Assembly (NCBI GenBank): GCA_024509875.1 | Contig: JAMPIV010019867.1 | Coordinates: 1-64,000 of the forward strand | DNA: 64,000 nt | Direction: 5' to 3' | Source of the DNA: Oreohelix idahoensis | Lineage: Eukaryota; Mollusca; Gastropoda; Stylommatophora; Oreohelicidae | Part shown: piece by piece, positions 23,446 through 34,160 of the stretch | How the letters are laid out: the number at the start of each line of letters is the position of its first letter | How positions within the stretch are numbered: position 1 is the first letter of the stretch | The notes under the pieces: generated by a model | Seen by the model: the letters and a program-made list of their open reading frames with translations, nothing else | The model's database searches: none | What the model was told of the DNA's origin: nothing | Position numbers and translations under genes: made by a program

Positions 23446-23582
23446 AGAAAAAGAGAGAGAAAATTGAGGTTAATCGGTGAGAGAGTTACACACACGCACA
23501 CACACCCTACCCCATCTGGTAAAAATAGTTCACGCCAAATAGAACATCTACAACTAAAAAAAGGGAAAACGTAGATAATGTC

Positions 23583-23832
23583 GTAGCAGATACTGTCGTA
23601 GGGGAGTGAAGTGTTTGAGACCTCACTAGACTAGGTCCAACATCGAGAGGTGGGGTGACCAGTTCTTTTCCTCACTACCTTTTCTTTCTCTATTTCAAGA
23701 GCAACGGCAGATGCCCATTTACAGCTTAGGTAGACTGCAGCGCGGCGATACCGTGAATCAAACCCGGCATCTGCGCCCCGAAGGACCAGCGCTGTAACCA
23801 CTCTGGCAATTGGACGCTACCTTCAGAGCTAA
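23583..23832 (-). repeat. tRNA-derived SINE, family A
   Basis: On the minus strand a tRNA-like head carries a box-A-like word (plus 23790-23810) and a box-B-like GGGTTTGATTCAC (plus 23753-23765). A body follows with GCAGTCTACCTAAGCTGTAA, GGTCACCCC and CACTTCACTCCCCTACG. The same body occurs at 62478-62745 and, as fragments, at 40235-40325 and inside the LTRs of the element at 25780-35673. Confidence 0.8.
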
Positions 23833-24119
23833 TCAAAAATAATCCCACTCGACTATCCAAGACGAAAGGAGATTCATGAAACTATTTCAACCAATAGACA
23901 TGGAATTCAGTGGGCTCGAAAGGAAGGGGGGAGGGGGAGAGGAAGATTTATGATCTAGATTTTACCAAGGGCCTAGCTCTTCTGTCCCAAAACCCTAACC
24001 AGATGCACATAAAAAGGTAATATTTGATAAGAGGTGAAATCGGGTGGATTTGAATACACACATGGAAAAGACACAGTTTAGGAGAATGAAGAGCACCCAG
24101 CGGTAACAAGACATGACTT
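23833..24119. other. Unassigned sequence
   Basis: No clear feature before the LINE relic. Confidence 0.35.
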
Positions 24120-25680
24120 GGAGCAATATTCCTATACAGATGTGACCTCAAACATATATCTTGACAGCAATATTCCTATACAGATGTGACCTCAAACATA
24201 TATCTTGACAGCAATATATAGACAAAGCTGCAGGAACATACAGTGTTATCATAATAAGAATACAACAGGGAATAGGTCCTTTCTTTGCACTGGAAAATTT
24301 ATACAAATAACAAAGCTCTGAAACATGGACGAGAGCAACAAAAACTAGACGCGAGAAATTACGGACTTTCATAAATGAGTGTTTTTGTAGAATAGAAGGA
24401 CTGTAAATGTTATGAAAAGATGACAAATGTAAAACAGATGAGATGACAAGATGACTAATGTAAAACAGATGAGATGACAAGATAACAAATGTAAGACTGA
24501 TGAGATGGCAAGATGACTTATGTAAGACTGATGAGATGGCAAGATGACTTATGTAAAATAAAGGAGATGGCAAGATGACTAATGTAAAACAGATGAGATG
24601 ACAAGGTCACTAATGTAAAACAGATGAGATGACAAGATGACTAATGTAAAACAGATGAGATGACAAGGTCACTAATGTAAAACAGATGAGATGACAAGAT
24701 GACTTATGTAAAATAAAGGAGATGACAAGATGACTAATGTAAAACAGATGAGATGGCAAGATGACTTATGTAAAATAAAGGAGATGACAAGATGACTAAT
24801 GTAAAACAGATGAGATGACAAGGTCACTAATGTAAAACAGATGAGATGACAAGATGACTTATGTAAGACTGATGAGATGGCAAGATGACTTATGTAAAAT
24901 AAAGGAGATGACAAGATGACAAATGTAAAACAGATGAGATGACAAGATGACTAATGTAAAACAGATGAGATGACAAGATAACAAATGTAAGACTGATGAG
25001 ATGGCAAGATGACTTATGTAAGACTGATGAGATGGCAAGATGACTTATGTAAAATAAAGGAGATGGCAAGATGACTAATGTAAAACAGATGAGATGACAA
25101 GGTCACTAATGTAAAACAGATGAGATGACAAGATGACTAATGTAAAATAAAGGAGATGACAAGATGACTAATGTAAAACAGATGAGATGACAAGGTCACT
25201 AATGTAAAACAGATGAGATGACAAGATGACTAATGTAAAACAGATGAGATGACAAGGTCACTAATGTAAAACCGATGAGATGACAAGATGACTTATGTAA
25301 AATAAAGGAGATGACAAGATGACTAATGTAAAACAGATGAGATGGCAAGATGACTTATGTAAAATAAAGGAGATGACAAGATGACTAATGTAAAACAGAT
25401 GAGATGACAAGAACCAGACAAGCGTAACTGGAACAGAAGACGACAAGGAGACGCTCGCGATATTTAAGACAGACAATGAGAAAACCTGTTGATAACATTA
25501 CAAGGTAGTCCGTGCTCTGGAATCCCTAGGATAACAGAAGTAGATGGAGATGGAAAATGCCATGGAGAAGAGAACAGGATATGGAAATAAAAGAGAGAAA
25601 GAGGACATTGAAACAACTTGAGCGGAAGGCACAGGACATAGGACAGCATTAATTTGTTAAAGGCCTATTCTTCTTAGGGA
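24120..25680 (+). pseudogene. LINE ORF2 relic (family alpha) interrupted by its own minisatellite
   Basis: Left part (24120-24416) encodes decayed YLDSNI, a QQGIGPFFALENLYK-like segment, SSETW and KLRTFINECFCRIEGL. Right part (25411-25680) encodes MRKPVDNITR and a WNP block. These match, in order, the single LINE at 37990-38690. The split falls exactly at that LINE's YDKVTNVELMTRTRQ segment, which is replaced by the 31-bp array. A 43-bp direct duplication lies near the left end (24130-24212). Several stops; inactive. Confidence 0.85.
24417..25410. repeat. 31-bp minisatellite derived from LINE coding sequence, about 32 copies
   Basis: Units resemble ATGACAAGGTCACTAATG then TAAAACAGATGAG, with variants GATGACTTATG and AAAATAAAGGAG. 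The unit corresponds to the LINE ORF2 segment encoding DKVTNVELMTR. Variant units are interspersed, showing repeated exchange. Confidence 0.95.
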
Positions 25681-25774
25681 GCTAAAGGTTAATGAAGAAA
25701 CGAAAACACAGTAGGGCCCGGCTCATACGGTTTCAGACCCCCGCCGCAAAGCAGAAATCGCCGACAAGCGGAAC
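25681..25774. other. Left flank of the Ty3 insertion
   Basis: Contains GGGCCCGGCT at about 25716, mirrored by an inverse GGGCCC word near 36146. These may be the ends of an older short element into which the Ty3 element inserted; no target duplication supports this. Confidence 0.25.
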
Positions 25775-25779
25775 ATAGC

Positions 25780-27293
25780 TGTAAAGTTTCTTTTCTTCTT
25801 TCCACTCTGTAAAGTGTCAGTCGGTGTGCTCTGTAAGGAAGAGTGGTGTGTTGTTGAGATCAGGCATGCTCCAGTCTACCCAGCTGTAAATGGGTAACTC
25901 ACCCTAGTCCTGAGTTAGGGAAGGCAAAGGCTCCAGGGGAAGCAGGCCCTAAACTTGGTCACTCCAACCGACGCAGGATGGTGTATGTATGAAGTAGAAG
26001 TGTAGAGTGTGATTACCGCGAATGGTGTACTGTTCGTGTGCTGACCAATATAACCACTCATACACATGTGTCTACAAGGCACCAATGCAGACTGCTGGAA
26101 TCTTTGTTTACCCAATTTATTCAGACGTACACACTGGGACATACGAGTACATCATGGGATGTTGACATATCAATTTGTAGGTATACATAGCAGATCTGAA
26201 GTCATGACACATTCAGAAATAATGGGCAGTACATCAAAAGTTCAATGTCATGATATATTATGGCCGCATTCCCCTATCTGACTAAACGCGTCAGTGAAGG
26301 CAGATCGGTAAATAACTAAGGTTACTTGACGTCCATAGTTTGTAGCATATATTATGAAACCACGAAAGAGGGGGGTTTCTAGCAAGATTGAGATCTCCCT
26401 GTCACTGTCCGATAATAGGATAAATAATCTGTTCTCTTGGCAGTGATCAAAACATATGATGACCGAAATCTAACATGGCCGCCTCCCTGAGTTGTCGTTC
26501 ACTCATTCATAGGAAGGAGAATATAAGCCAGAGTTAATTTATAATGGGTATATAAACGATTTCATAAATGTTCCCATACAGCTCTACGATGATCAGGTTA
26601 ATTCACGTAGCCATAACCGCTGTAGGAAAGTCTGTCATCTTTGTCGATACAAAACACGACCCTAGCGATACGAAGCACAATGTTCCATCTAGGTCGAATC
26701 GACATGAGATCATCAAAATAGGGTCTGGCAGTACATGGAGTCCGAATTATACATTGTACCGTACCTTAGGAGAGTCTCTAACATAAACTATAGTAGAGAT
26801 ACCATCTCCTTTAGAAGAAAACCACTTCCTGAATTATATTTCCTTAACAATCTACCAGCCCTTTGAAAAGTGCGTACCAGCCATTATCACGGTACATCGG
26901 AACTCATCACGACTTGACAAGACAACTCATACTTCCGCTAGACCGGAATAATAAGAATCTAGTCCCGCCTACCCATCCAAAATATACAATATAGGACTGA
27001 TTCTACTTGTACTAATAATATGTAATACATATGAATTCAGGCCATAAACATAATAAGCAAATTAATATATTTTCTGGCCCTAAAAAATAAGTACAAACGT
27101 AAGAGCAATCCATGCGCCGGATCAATATCAAGAACGATTACTCCTATAATCAAAAGTGTGAATCAAACATGGATTCTCTCGCTTTTACCATAGACAGCAT
27201 TTTCATACACAAATGAATGAATGTCTATATTTTTTCCATATTAAATAGCCATATCGATTTTTGTAATATGTGCGTCAAAATATGCACGCAACA
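25780..27293 (-). repeat. 3' LTR of Ty3 element 1
   Basis: 1,514 bp, nearly identical to 34161-35673. Carries a SINE-A body fragment at about 25862-25985. Confidence 0.95.
25862..25985 (+). repeat. SINE-A body fragment inside LTR
   Basis: CATGCTCCAGTCTACCCAGC, TGTAAATGGGTA, GGGAAGGCAAAGGC and GGTCACTCC match, in order, the body of the SINE at 62478-62745. The same fragment is present in the other LTR (34243-34366), so it was part of the element before insertion. Confidence 0.65.
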
Positions 27294-27312
27294 GATTACC
27301 ACACCCCTCGGG
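27294..27312 (-). promoter_or_regulatory. Candidate polypurine tract of Ty3 element 1
   Basis: Minus strand reads GAGGGGTGTGGTAATC directly before the 3' LTR. The 3' untranslated part (27294-27700) also has A and T homopolymers near 27310-27345. Confidence 0.5.
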
Positions 27313-27700
27313 AAAAAAAAAAATGGTACTTTTTTTTTTTTTTTGAAACACATCTAGGAGCAACATACAATAGGCTCACAACGCACCAATAACAATGCGC
27401 AGATGATAAGCATAAGTTTTATGACCTTAGAGAAGGTACTTCTCTAAGTATTAATATTTCCAGAGAGGTGTCACCAACGCATACTACAATATTAGCAATG
27501 ACCCAATTTCCACATTAGTTTATACATAAATTTCATCTAAGATATCTTAACATCATGATCATCAAAGACGAAAAACATTGAAAGATCAGCGGTGAATAAA
27601 TATCAATGAACCGCTAAGTAGTGTTACAATCAATATATGATATATTACAGATGTGTACACATTTCAACATAGAAACAACTGTATCAAAGTTGTATAACAG

Positions 27701-30620
27701 TTATGAATCATGTGGGCATCTAGACAAAATATCTGCCATCACATTTTCTGACCCACGGATAGCTCGCACCGAAAAATGAAATGGCTGTAGAGCAATCGCG
27801 TATCGCGTTGATCTCGCGCTCTTCAGATTTTTACTCTGAATAGCCGTAAGAGCTTTCTGGTCAGTTTCCACAATGAAATGCGCGCCCAGAAGAAATCTTT
27901 GCAGTTTAAGGATTGACCAAACCATAGCCAATAATTCACGGTCTAGGACCGAGTAATTCTTCTCTGCGGCATTTAATTTCCGAGAAATATACATCACAGG
28001 ATGCAGAGTTCCAGAGTACTCTTGCATTAGTGCAGCTCCAATCCCGGTGGATGAAGCGTCACTACGAAGAATAAATGTCTTATCCTTAGAAGGCAATACT
28101 AGGATAGGTGAAGTAGAAAACATAGTTTTAACCTTATCCAAAGAGGATTGACATTCTTGAGTCCAATGGACTACATTAGGAGACCCTTTCTTTAGCAAGG
28201 AAGAAAGAGGTGACATAATGGAGGACAGATTCGGGATGAATCGTCCATAAAATTGTATTAGACCTAAGAGACTTCGTACTTGCTTTTTAGTCTTAGGAAT
28301 AGAAATGTTAAGTATCTTACTTGTATTATGGTCTTCTGTTTTTAGGAACCCATGACCAACACGGTGTCCTAAGAAAGATATTTCGCTAAAACCAATACAT
28401 GCTTTCGATGGTTTCGCTGTCAGGTTATGCTCGCGTAAGATAGACAATAGTTCATTTATACCATTATAGTGATCGTTCCAAGTATCACTGAAAAGACAGA
28501 TGTCATCACGATACGCAATGACATCTGAGCGATGAGATAGGATTCGACGCATCATGCGTACAAATGTTGCAGGGGCGTTCATAAGACCGAAAGGCATGAA
28601 ATTCCATTGGAATAGACCCCTAGGCGTCGAAAAAGCAGTAAACGGTTTGGCGTGTTCGGATAGTGGAACTTGCCAATATCCCTTAGACAAATCGAGTTTA
28701 GTAAAGAAGTGAGAATTCGATAGTCTCGTAAGTAGCTCTTCTAGTAAAGGCATAGGTTCCGCATCAAATTTAGTTACTTGATTCAATTTGCGATAATCCA
28801 CGCAAAGACGTATGTTATTGTCTTTTTTTCGTACTATAACCATCGGCGAAGAATATGCTGATGTGGATGGTTCAATAATTTTTAACTCTATCATCTCATC
28901 TAACTCTTTCTCTACCTGTGCTTGAAAATGTATCGGGATAGGATACGGTCTGACTCTTATAGGACTATGGTCAGTAAGAATAATGTCATGTTGAATGACA
29001 TCAGTTTGACCAGGAATGTCAGTAAGGACATCCTGAAATTGTTCTAACATAGTAGAAACTTGTTTCAGCTCTCCTGGAGATAATTCTGGAGAAATTGCAA
29101 CATCTTTCCATGATTCATTAGAGTGAAGAGGAATCATTGGAAAAGGTAAATTTACATCCGAGAAACTCGTTTCCTCATCCTGTATTACTGACAGAGATGA
29201 GTACTGTCCATGTTGGACTGGAAAAACGTCCATTGCCTGGAAAACAGGTTGTAAATAATCAGGACGTTCATGGAATTCCGTGAGCATGTTGATGTGGAAG
29301 GTTTTACGCTTCCCGTCAATATCGACGATATAGTCAACATCGGAAACTTTTGATATTATATCGTACGGACCTTTCCAAGAAATAAGAAGTCTATTTTCCC
29401 TACAAGGTAGCAAGACAAATGCTTTGTCACCTGGACAAAGTTGTCGCAAACATCTCTTTTTATTGGCAAATTCCCTTGCCTTCTGTTTCGCAAATTCAGA
29501 AGAAGCAGTTGCCAATTTGCATGCTTCAATAATCTTGTGTCTAAGTGCGATGACATATTCATAAGAGGATTTTGTGTCATCGACAATATTATCAGCAGTT
29601 ATAAGATCATGAAGTAAGGACATGGGACCTCGCGGTTTCGCGCCAAAGACAAGTTCAAAGGGAGAAAATCCTGTATGTTCGTTGGCGACCTCTCTATATG
29701 CAAAGAGAGCCGCGGGTAAAACCCTATCCCAATCCTGAGGATGATCTTCTGTTATCTTACCTAGTAGGTTTTTCAGAGTTCTATTCAAACGTTCCACCAT
29801 CCCATTGGACATAGGATGATAAATACTACTCAGCGATCTCTCTATCTTCAGAGTCGACATTACTTGAGACATGGTATCCGATATGAGTTGGGTACCATGG
29901 TCGGATAATATTTCTGCTGGAAACCCCAGACGAGAAAATATTAACCAAAGAGCATCTGCGACATCAGCAGTAGTTATGCTCTTTAGAGGAACAGCCTCCG
30001 GCCAACGTGTGCACATATCAACACACGTCAAAATAAATTGGTGTCCTCTAGCAGACTTTATCTTAAATGGACCAATGATGTCTATCGCCATTTTTTTGAA
30101 ATGGCCGAATGGGAATGTCTGCAGCCTGAATAGGTGCATCATGGCGTGGACCTCTGGATTTAATCTCTTGACATACTTTACAAGATCGACAATAGATTCG
30201 TATGTCCTTATTCACAGCAGGCCAAAAGAAAGATTGAAGAACTCTAGCTTTAGTACGGGAAAAACCCATATGTCCAGCACACTGCGAATCATGAGCATGC
30301 TGTAAGATTTTAACTCTCATATTTTTAGGCACAAGGATTTGAGAATGAATGGAGTTAGCGGAGTCTTGTACCATACGTACAAGTACGCCATTCTTCATCG
30401 TAATCCAAGATTTACGATTTTTATCCTTATTCGGATCACCTTTTGTTGCCAGAGTAAAGAATTTCTTTAGAGTAGGATCATCTTCCTGCTGTTTGATAAA
30501 GGAATCGTGGGAAATCTCCAAGGGATCATCTTGGATCTGCGCATCATTATCTTCAGAATGTGAAGATTGTGGCATATTAAGAGCTTGAGCCCTAGTGATT
30601 ACTGCATTAGCAGATTGCAT
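27701..30620 (-). pseudogene. Ty3 element 1 pol: integrase, then reverse transcriptase and RNase H (one frame break)
   Basis: First segment (30620-30063): an HHCC zinc-binding integrase domain (HAHDSQCAGH then CRSCKVC). After a frame change at the seven-T run 30091-30097, the 813-codon segment holds the integrase core with D21, D81 and E117 (35 residues between the last two) and a GPY-type module (KGPYDI, about 257-262). It continues with reverse transcriptase from about residue 409, active site YRDD (544-547), and RNase H with ILRSDAS and TDQKAL. Gene order integrase-before-RT marks the Gmr1 group. It starts at an ATG one base after the gag stop (TAATATG). The Arg in the active site is unusual. 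Product: integrates and copies the element. Confidence 0.93.
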
Positions 30621-30621
30621 A

Positions 30622-32846
30622 TTAACATTTTTCCCAATTAGAAATTTGCTGTGGAGTGCATTCTTTCACTCCATGAATGCGACCGATGATAAGATCAGCG
30701 ATCGGATTCGGCAAGAGACATGCTTGCACCTCTCCTGTAAAGAAAGGCGTAGCAATATTGATAATGGCAGTGGAGTACTTCTCCAATGTGCCACCAAATG
30801 TTACACATTTGACTATATTGCCTGTAGCTCGAGAAGGATTTACGAATGATTGCCTCACTCCAATGGTAGTGCACCCCGAATCGAAAAGAATTGATACCGG
30901 AGTACCATCTATTAGGCCCCTATTAAAGACAAGAGCACCCCTTCCATTATGCGCAATTGACGCATGGAGAGCGGGAAGCGGGTGACCGCAGCTTAAAGTA
31001 GACACTGTGGTTGGATCGAATAATGTTTTGCATTGCGAACACTCAGATGCTCTAGCAAAATCGAAAGCGGAATTTGCTACACTGTTGGAGTCTTTTTTAT
31101 CATTATTCTGATTATCGGTGTCGTGGAACTCCTGTTGTGCAGAGTTAGCCTGGTAATACGATTTACCATGTCTTTTGTGTTGTGATCTACCTCGGTTATA
31201 ATTGTCTCTATAATTATTATTGCCTCTGTTATAACCCCTATTTGGGTTTGAATCATAATATTCATGATCATAATCATCACGCTCGTTATATTGAGTATCC
31301 CTGTAATATTGTTTCTGTTGTCTCCATGAAGCACTTGGGTAGTTCCTATAGCTACTCCCTTTCCGAGAATTTCTAACATTATGGGTACCCCTCGCGTGTC
31401 GAGGACTATCAGCTCGATTCCAGTTCTTCGAAGAAGAACCCTGATTTGAGTGGTTATCTTGGTTTTGATACTTATTCCAATTAACCTTTTTATCAAATTT
31501 ATTTTTAGCTCCTTGGAATTTGTGTGAGTAATTCTGATTATATTCTGTTGCCGAAGCAACTGGCATACTCTCTTTAATGTTAGAGTTACTAAGAATCATG
31601 TCAGGGTGTGCCGTGGCATACTGGTCACAATATTCTTCCATTTGCTTTATTGTACCAGGTTTACGCTCATGTAAGAACTCTAGGAATGATTTATTTACAG
31701 AAGACATGACCTTGTCTCTTAGCAATAAATCCGTAAGACCATCAAATGTTTTCTCTGTTTTGGATAATTCAATCCATCGTGAAAGTGTAATTCGTGCTTT
31801 TGAGATGAAATCTGAGAATTCTACACCTACCTCAGGTCTCATTGTTTTAAACAAAAGACGGTAACCTTCCTCAGACAGCTGATATCTCTTTATCAAAGCT
31901 GCCCTAACAGCATCATAATTATCTTTGTCGGCCTCTTCAACAAAATATAACTTACTCAGAGACTCCCCTTTTAGATTTTCAGACAACTGATTCACATACT
32001 GTGATTTGTCAACATTATGAGATCGACAAGCCCGTTCAAATCTAGAAAGCCAAAATGTTATGTCATCACTGGTAGGGTTAAACGCTGGTACCTTGACCTT
32101 GTACACAAAGGGTTTACCATTACTACCAGATGCCTGATTAACATTACTCATACATGTCAATTTTAATTTCTCTAATTCAAACTCATGTTCTCTTATTGCT
32201 TTTCTCTCTTCAGCTTCTCTATCTAATCTTTTCTGTTCTGCAGCAGCAGCAGCTTCTAATTTTTTCTGTTCTGCAGCAGCAGCAACTTCTAATTTTTTCT
32301 GTTCTGCAGCAGCAGCAACTTCTAATTTTTTCTGTTCTGCAGCAACTTCTAATTTTTTCTGTTCTGCAGCAGCAGCAACTTCTAATTTTTTCTGTTCTGC
32401 AGCAGCAGCAACTTCTAATTTTTTCTGTTCTGCAGCAACTTCTAATTTTTTCTGTTCTGCAGCAGCAGCAACTTCTAATTTTTTCTGCTCTGCATCAGCT
32501 TCTAATTTCTTCTGTTCTGCCTCAAATCTCCTTTCCTTTCCTCCACTTGCATCTGCAATTTCTTAAGTTCAGCAGCAGTATCAGCTTCTTTTTCTAATCT
32601 TTTTTCTTCCGCTAGAGCTTTCCTTTCTTCTGCAGCAGCTTTTTTTTCTTCTATTTGAAGTTTTCTCTCCTCAGCCGCAGCTTTTTTTTCCTCAGCAGCA
32701 GCTTTTCTTTCTTCAACAGCAGCAGCAATTTTTTTCTCTTCTGCAGCTAATGCTTTGTCATATTGAGCAACAGCCCATTGTTCTAAGTCTTTTCCAGTCT
32801 TATCAAGAGATTTTCCTTGTGCAATGAAATAATCTAATGTAGACAT
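30622..32846 (-). pseudogene. Ty3 element 1 gag-protease (one frame break)
   Basis: Runs from the minus-strand ATG at 32846 to the stop at 30622, with a frame break where TTTCC is tandemly doubled (32530-32543). N-terminal part: a GKSLDKTGKDLEQW motif, then a long K/E/A coiled coil that includes the variable repeat. Next comes the capsid-like region (FWLSRFERAC to about FLEFLHERKPGTIKQMEEY), whose last helices resemble the SCAN fold. Instead of a zinc knuckle there is a long N/Y/R/G-rich stretch (residues about 205-340 of the downstream segment) and a lone CSQC...CGH cluster. The retroviral-type protease has active-site LFDSG and a LIIGR flap-end motif. Product: RNA-binding shell and its processing enzyme. 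Confidence 0.9.
32220..32530 (-). repeat. In-frame coding repeat in gag coiled coil
   Basis: About nine copies of a 33-bp unit (encoding EQKKLEVAAAA) or a 27-bp unit (EQKKLEVAA). Every length change is a multiple of three, so the reading frame is kept. Confidence 0.9.
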
Positions 32847-34148
32847 ATTGTCTTCTTAAATCAGAAACCTGAAAAAGTAAATAAATTACCCTCTTTCACG
32901 TTAATGAGAGACAAGTCTATACCATAGACTTAGTCTTAGTCCAAACTTGTATGGTTTATAATAACCAATGATAACTTGAGTACCTGTGGACAACAATAAC
33001 TGTATCTCAAATACTGTGGGAGACAAGCCTTACAAAGGTCTTGTATATCTCAATGTAATCAAAGATCACTTGGGTACCTGTGGAAAAAATATTTCCCTTT
33101 ACCAATCACTTTGGGAGACAAGCCTTACAAAGGTCTTGTACATTTTGTTTTATAACAATAACAATCATAAAGTACTGATCTGTACTATACTATCAGTGTA
33201 TACCACTATACGTCATATGTCAACTAAAGACATTACAAAGGACAAACAAGAAAAGACAATATGAACACATTTGCAGAGATCAAATTAAATTAAATAGGAG
33301 AAATGAAAAAAAATGATCACAGAAACCGTGATGATAACTGCCATAATATAACAAGACAAATAACGCCACAGTGTATAAACATAAGGGTGTAAAGAAATCA
33401 AAAATAGAAAAGATGAGACCTACAATTATACAAACAAATCAAAAACAAAAATAAAGAACAGAAAAAATGTTACAAATACAAATATGAAACAGTCGTCACA
33501 ACTAACCAAATATTTGCAAACTATGTTGCATGCAAATTTCAATTAAGAAATTGCTCCCTATCGAACGCCAGAACAAGACCAATATCATTCGGTATTTCCT
33601 GTTCTAGTCACCTCCCATCCAGGCCCGCAACATATAAACACCTACACATATAAACAAATAACATGTAAGCATAAATAGCATATAGCATACAATATAATTT
33701 ATGTCATGAATGGAATGTGTTGCAGGTATAGTGTTGTAAAGCAGGCACAGTTTATTTTAATACTAATAACTTGCCACTTTATTGAGTAATAGATTTAATT
33801 CTAAACTATTACACTGTCAATTTTTTCTCTTTTGAGCATATGAAGATCCAACGATGAACTATGCACTTTATGTTCAACAACACTGTGATTCTTCTGTACG
33901 TTGAGAAATGTCAACAATACTGCTCCAGATATTTTCTACACTTGACACCACTGTCCTGTGTAATACTGTCTGTACAGCGAAAAACTGTCAACAAGCGCTG
34001 ACCTAGATACAGCATCCTATCGGTAATACAGGTCAAGCTGACATCGACTGTATAGCTGTCCTACTGGTGTTGATGTGTTCAAACAAATGTTCTTTCAGCT
34101 GTAAACTGTGATTCTCAACACAAAACTGCGTAAGCTGGACCCAGGAAT
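32847..34148 (-). other. Leader of Ty3 element 1
   Basis: 1.3 kb between primer site and gag. Contains a roughly 95-bp repeat with the near-palindrome ACAAGCCTTACAAAGGTCTT at 33023 and 33118, and a related one (AGACAAGTCTATACCATAGA) at about 32908. No long open frame. Confidence 0.75.
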
Positions 34149-34159
34149 CTGGCTCGCCA
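34149..34159 (-). promoter_or_regulatory. Primer-binding site, arginine-tRNA-like
   Basis: Minus strand TGGCGAGCCAG, one base inside the 5' LTR. The complement fits CCA, discriminator G and the acceptor strand CTGGCTC of a metazoan tRNA-Arg(ACG), as I recall it; the match stops after 11 bases. Confidence 0.5.
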
Positions 34160-34160
34160 C

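Noticed and set aside
24148..25476. Minus-strand frames encoding SSPLFYISHLVISS-like repeats
   Set aside because: They are the antisense of the 31-bp LINE-derived minisatellite and have no independent support.
31077..31559. 160-codon isoleucine-rich frame
   Set aside because: Out-of-frame shadow of the N/Y/R-rich part of gag in Ty3 element 1.
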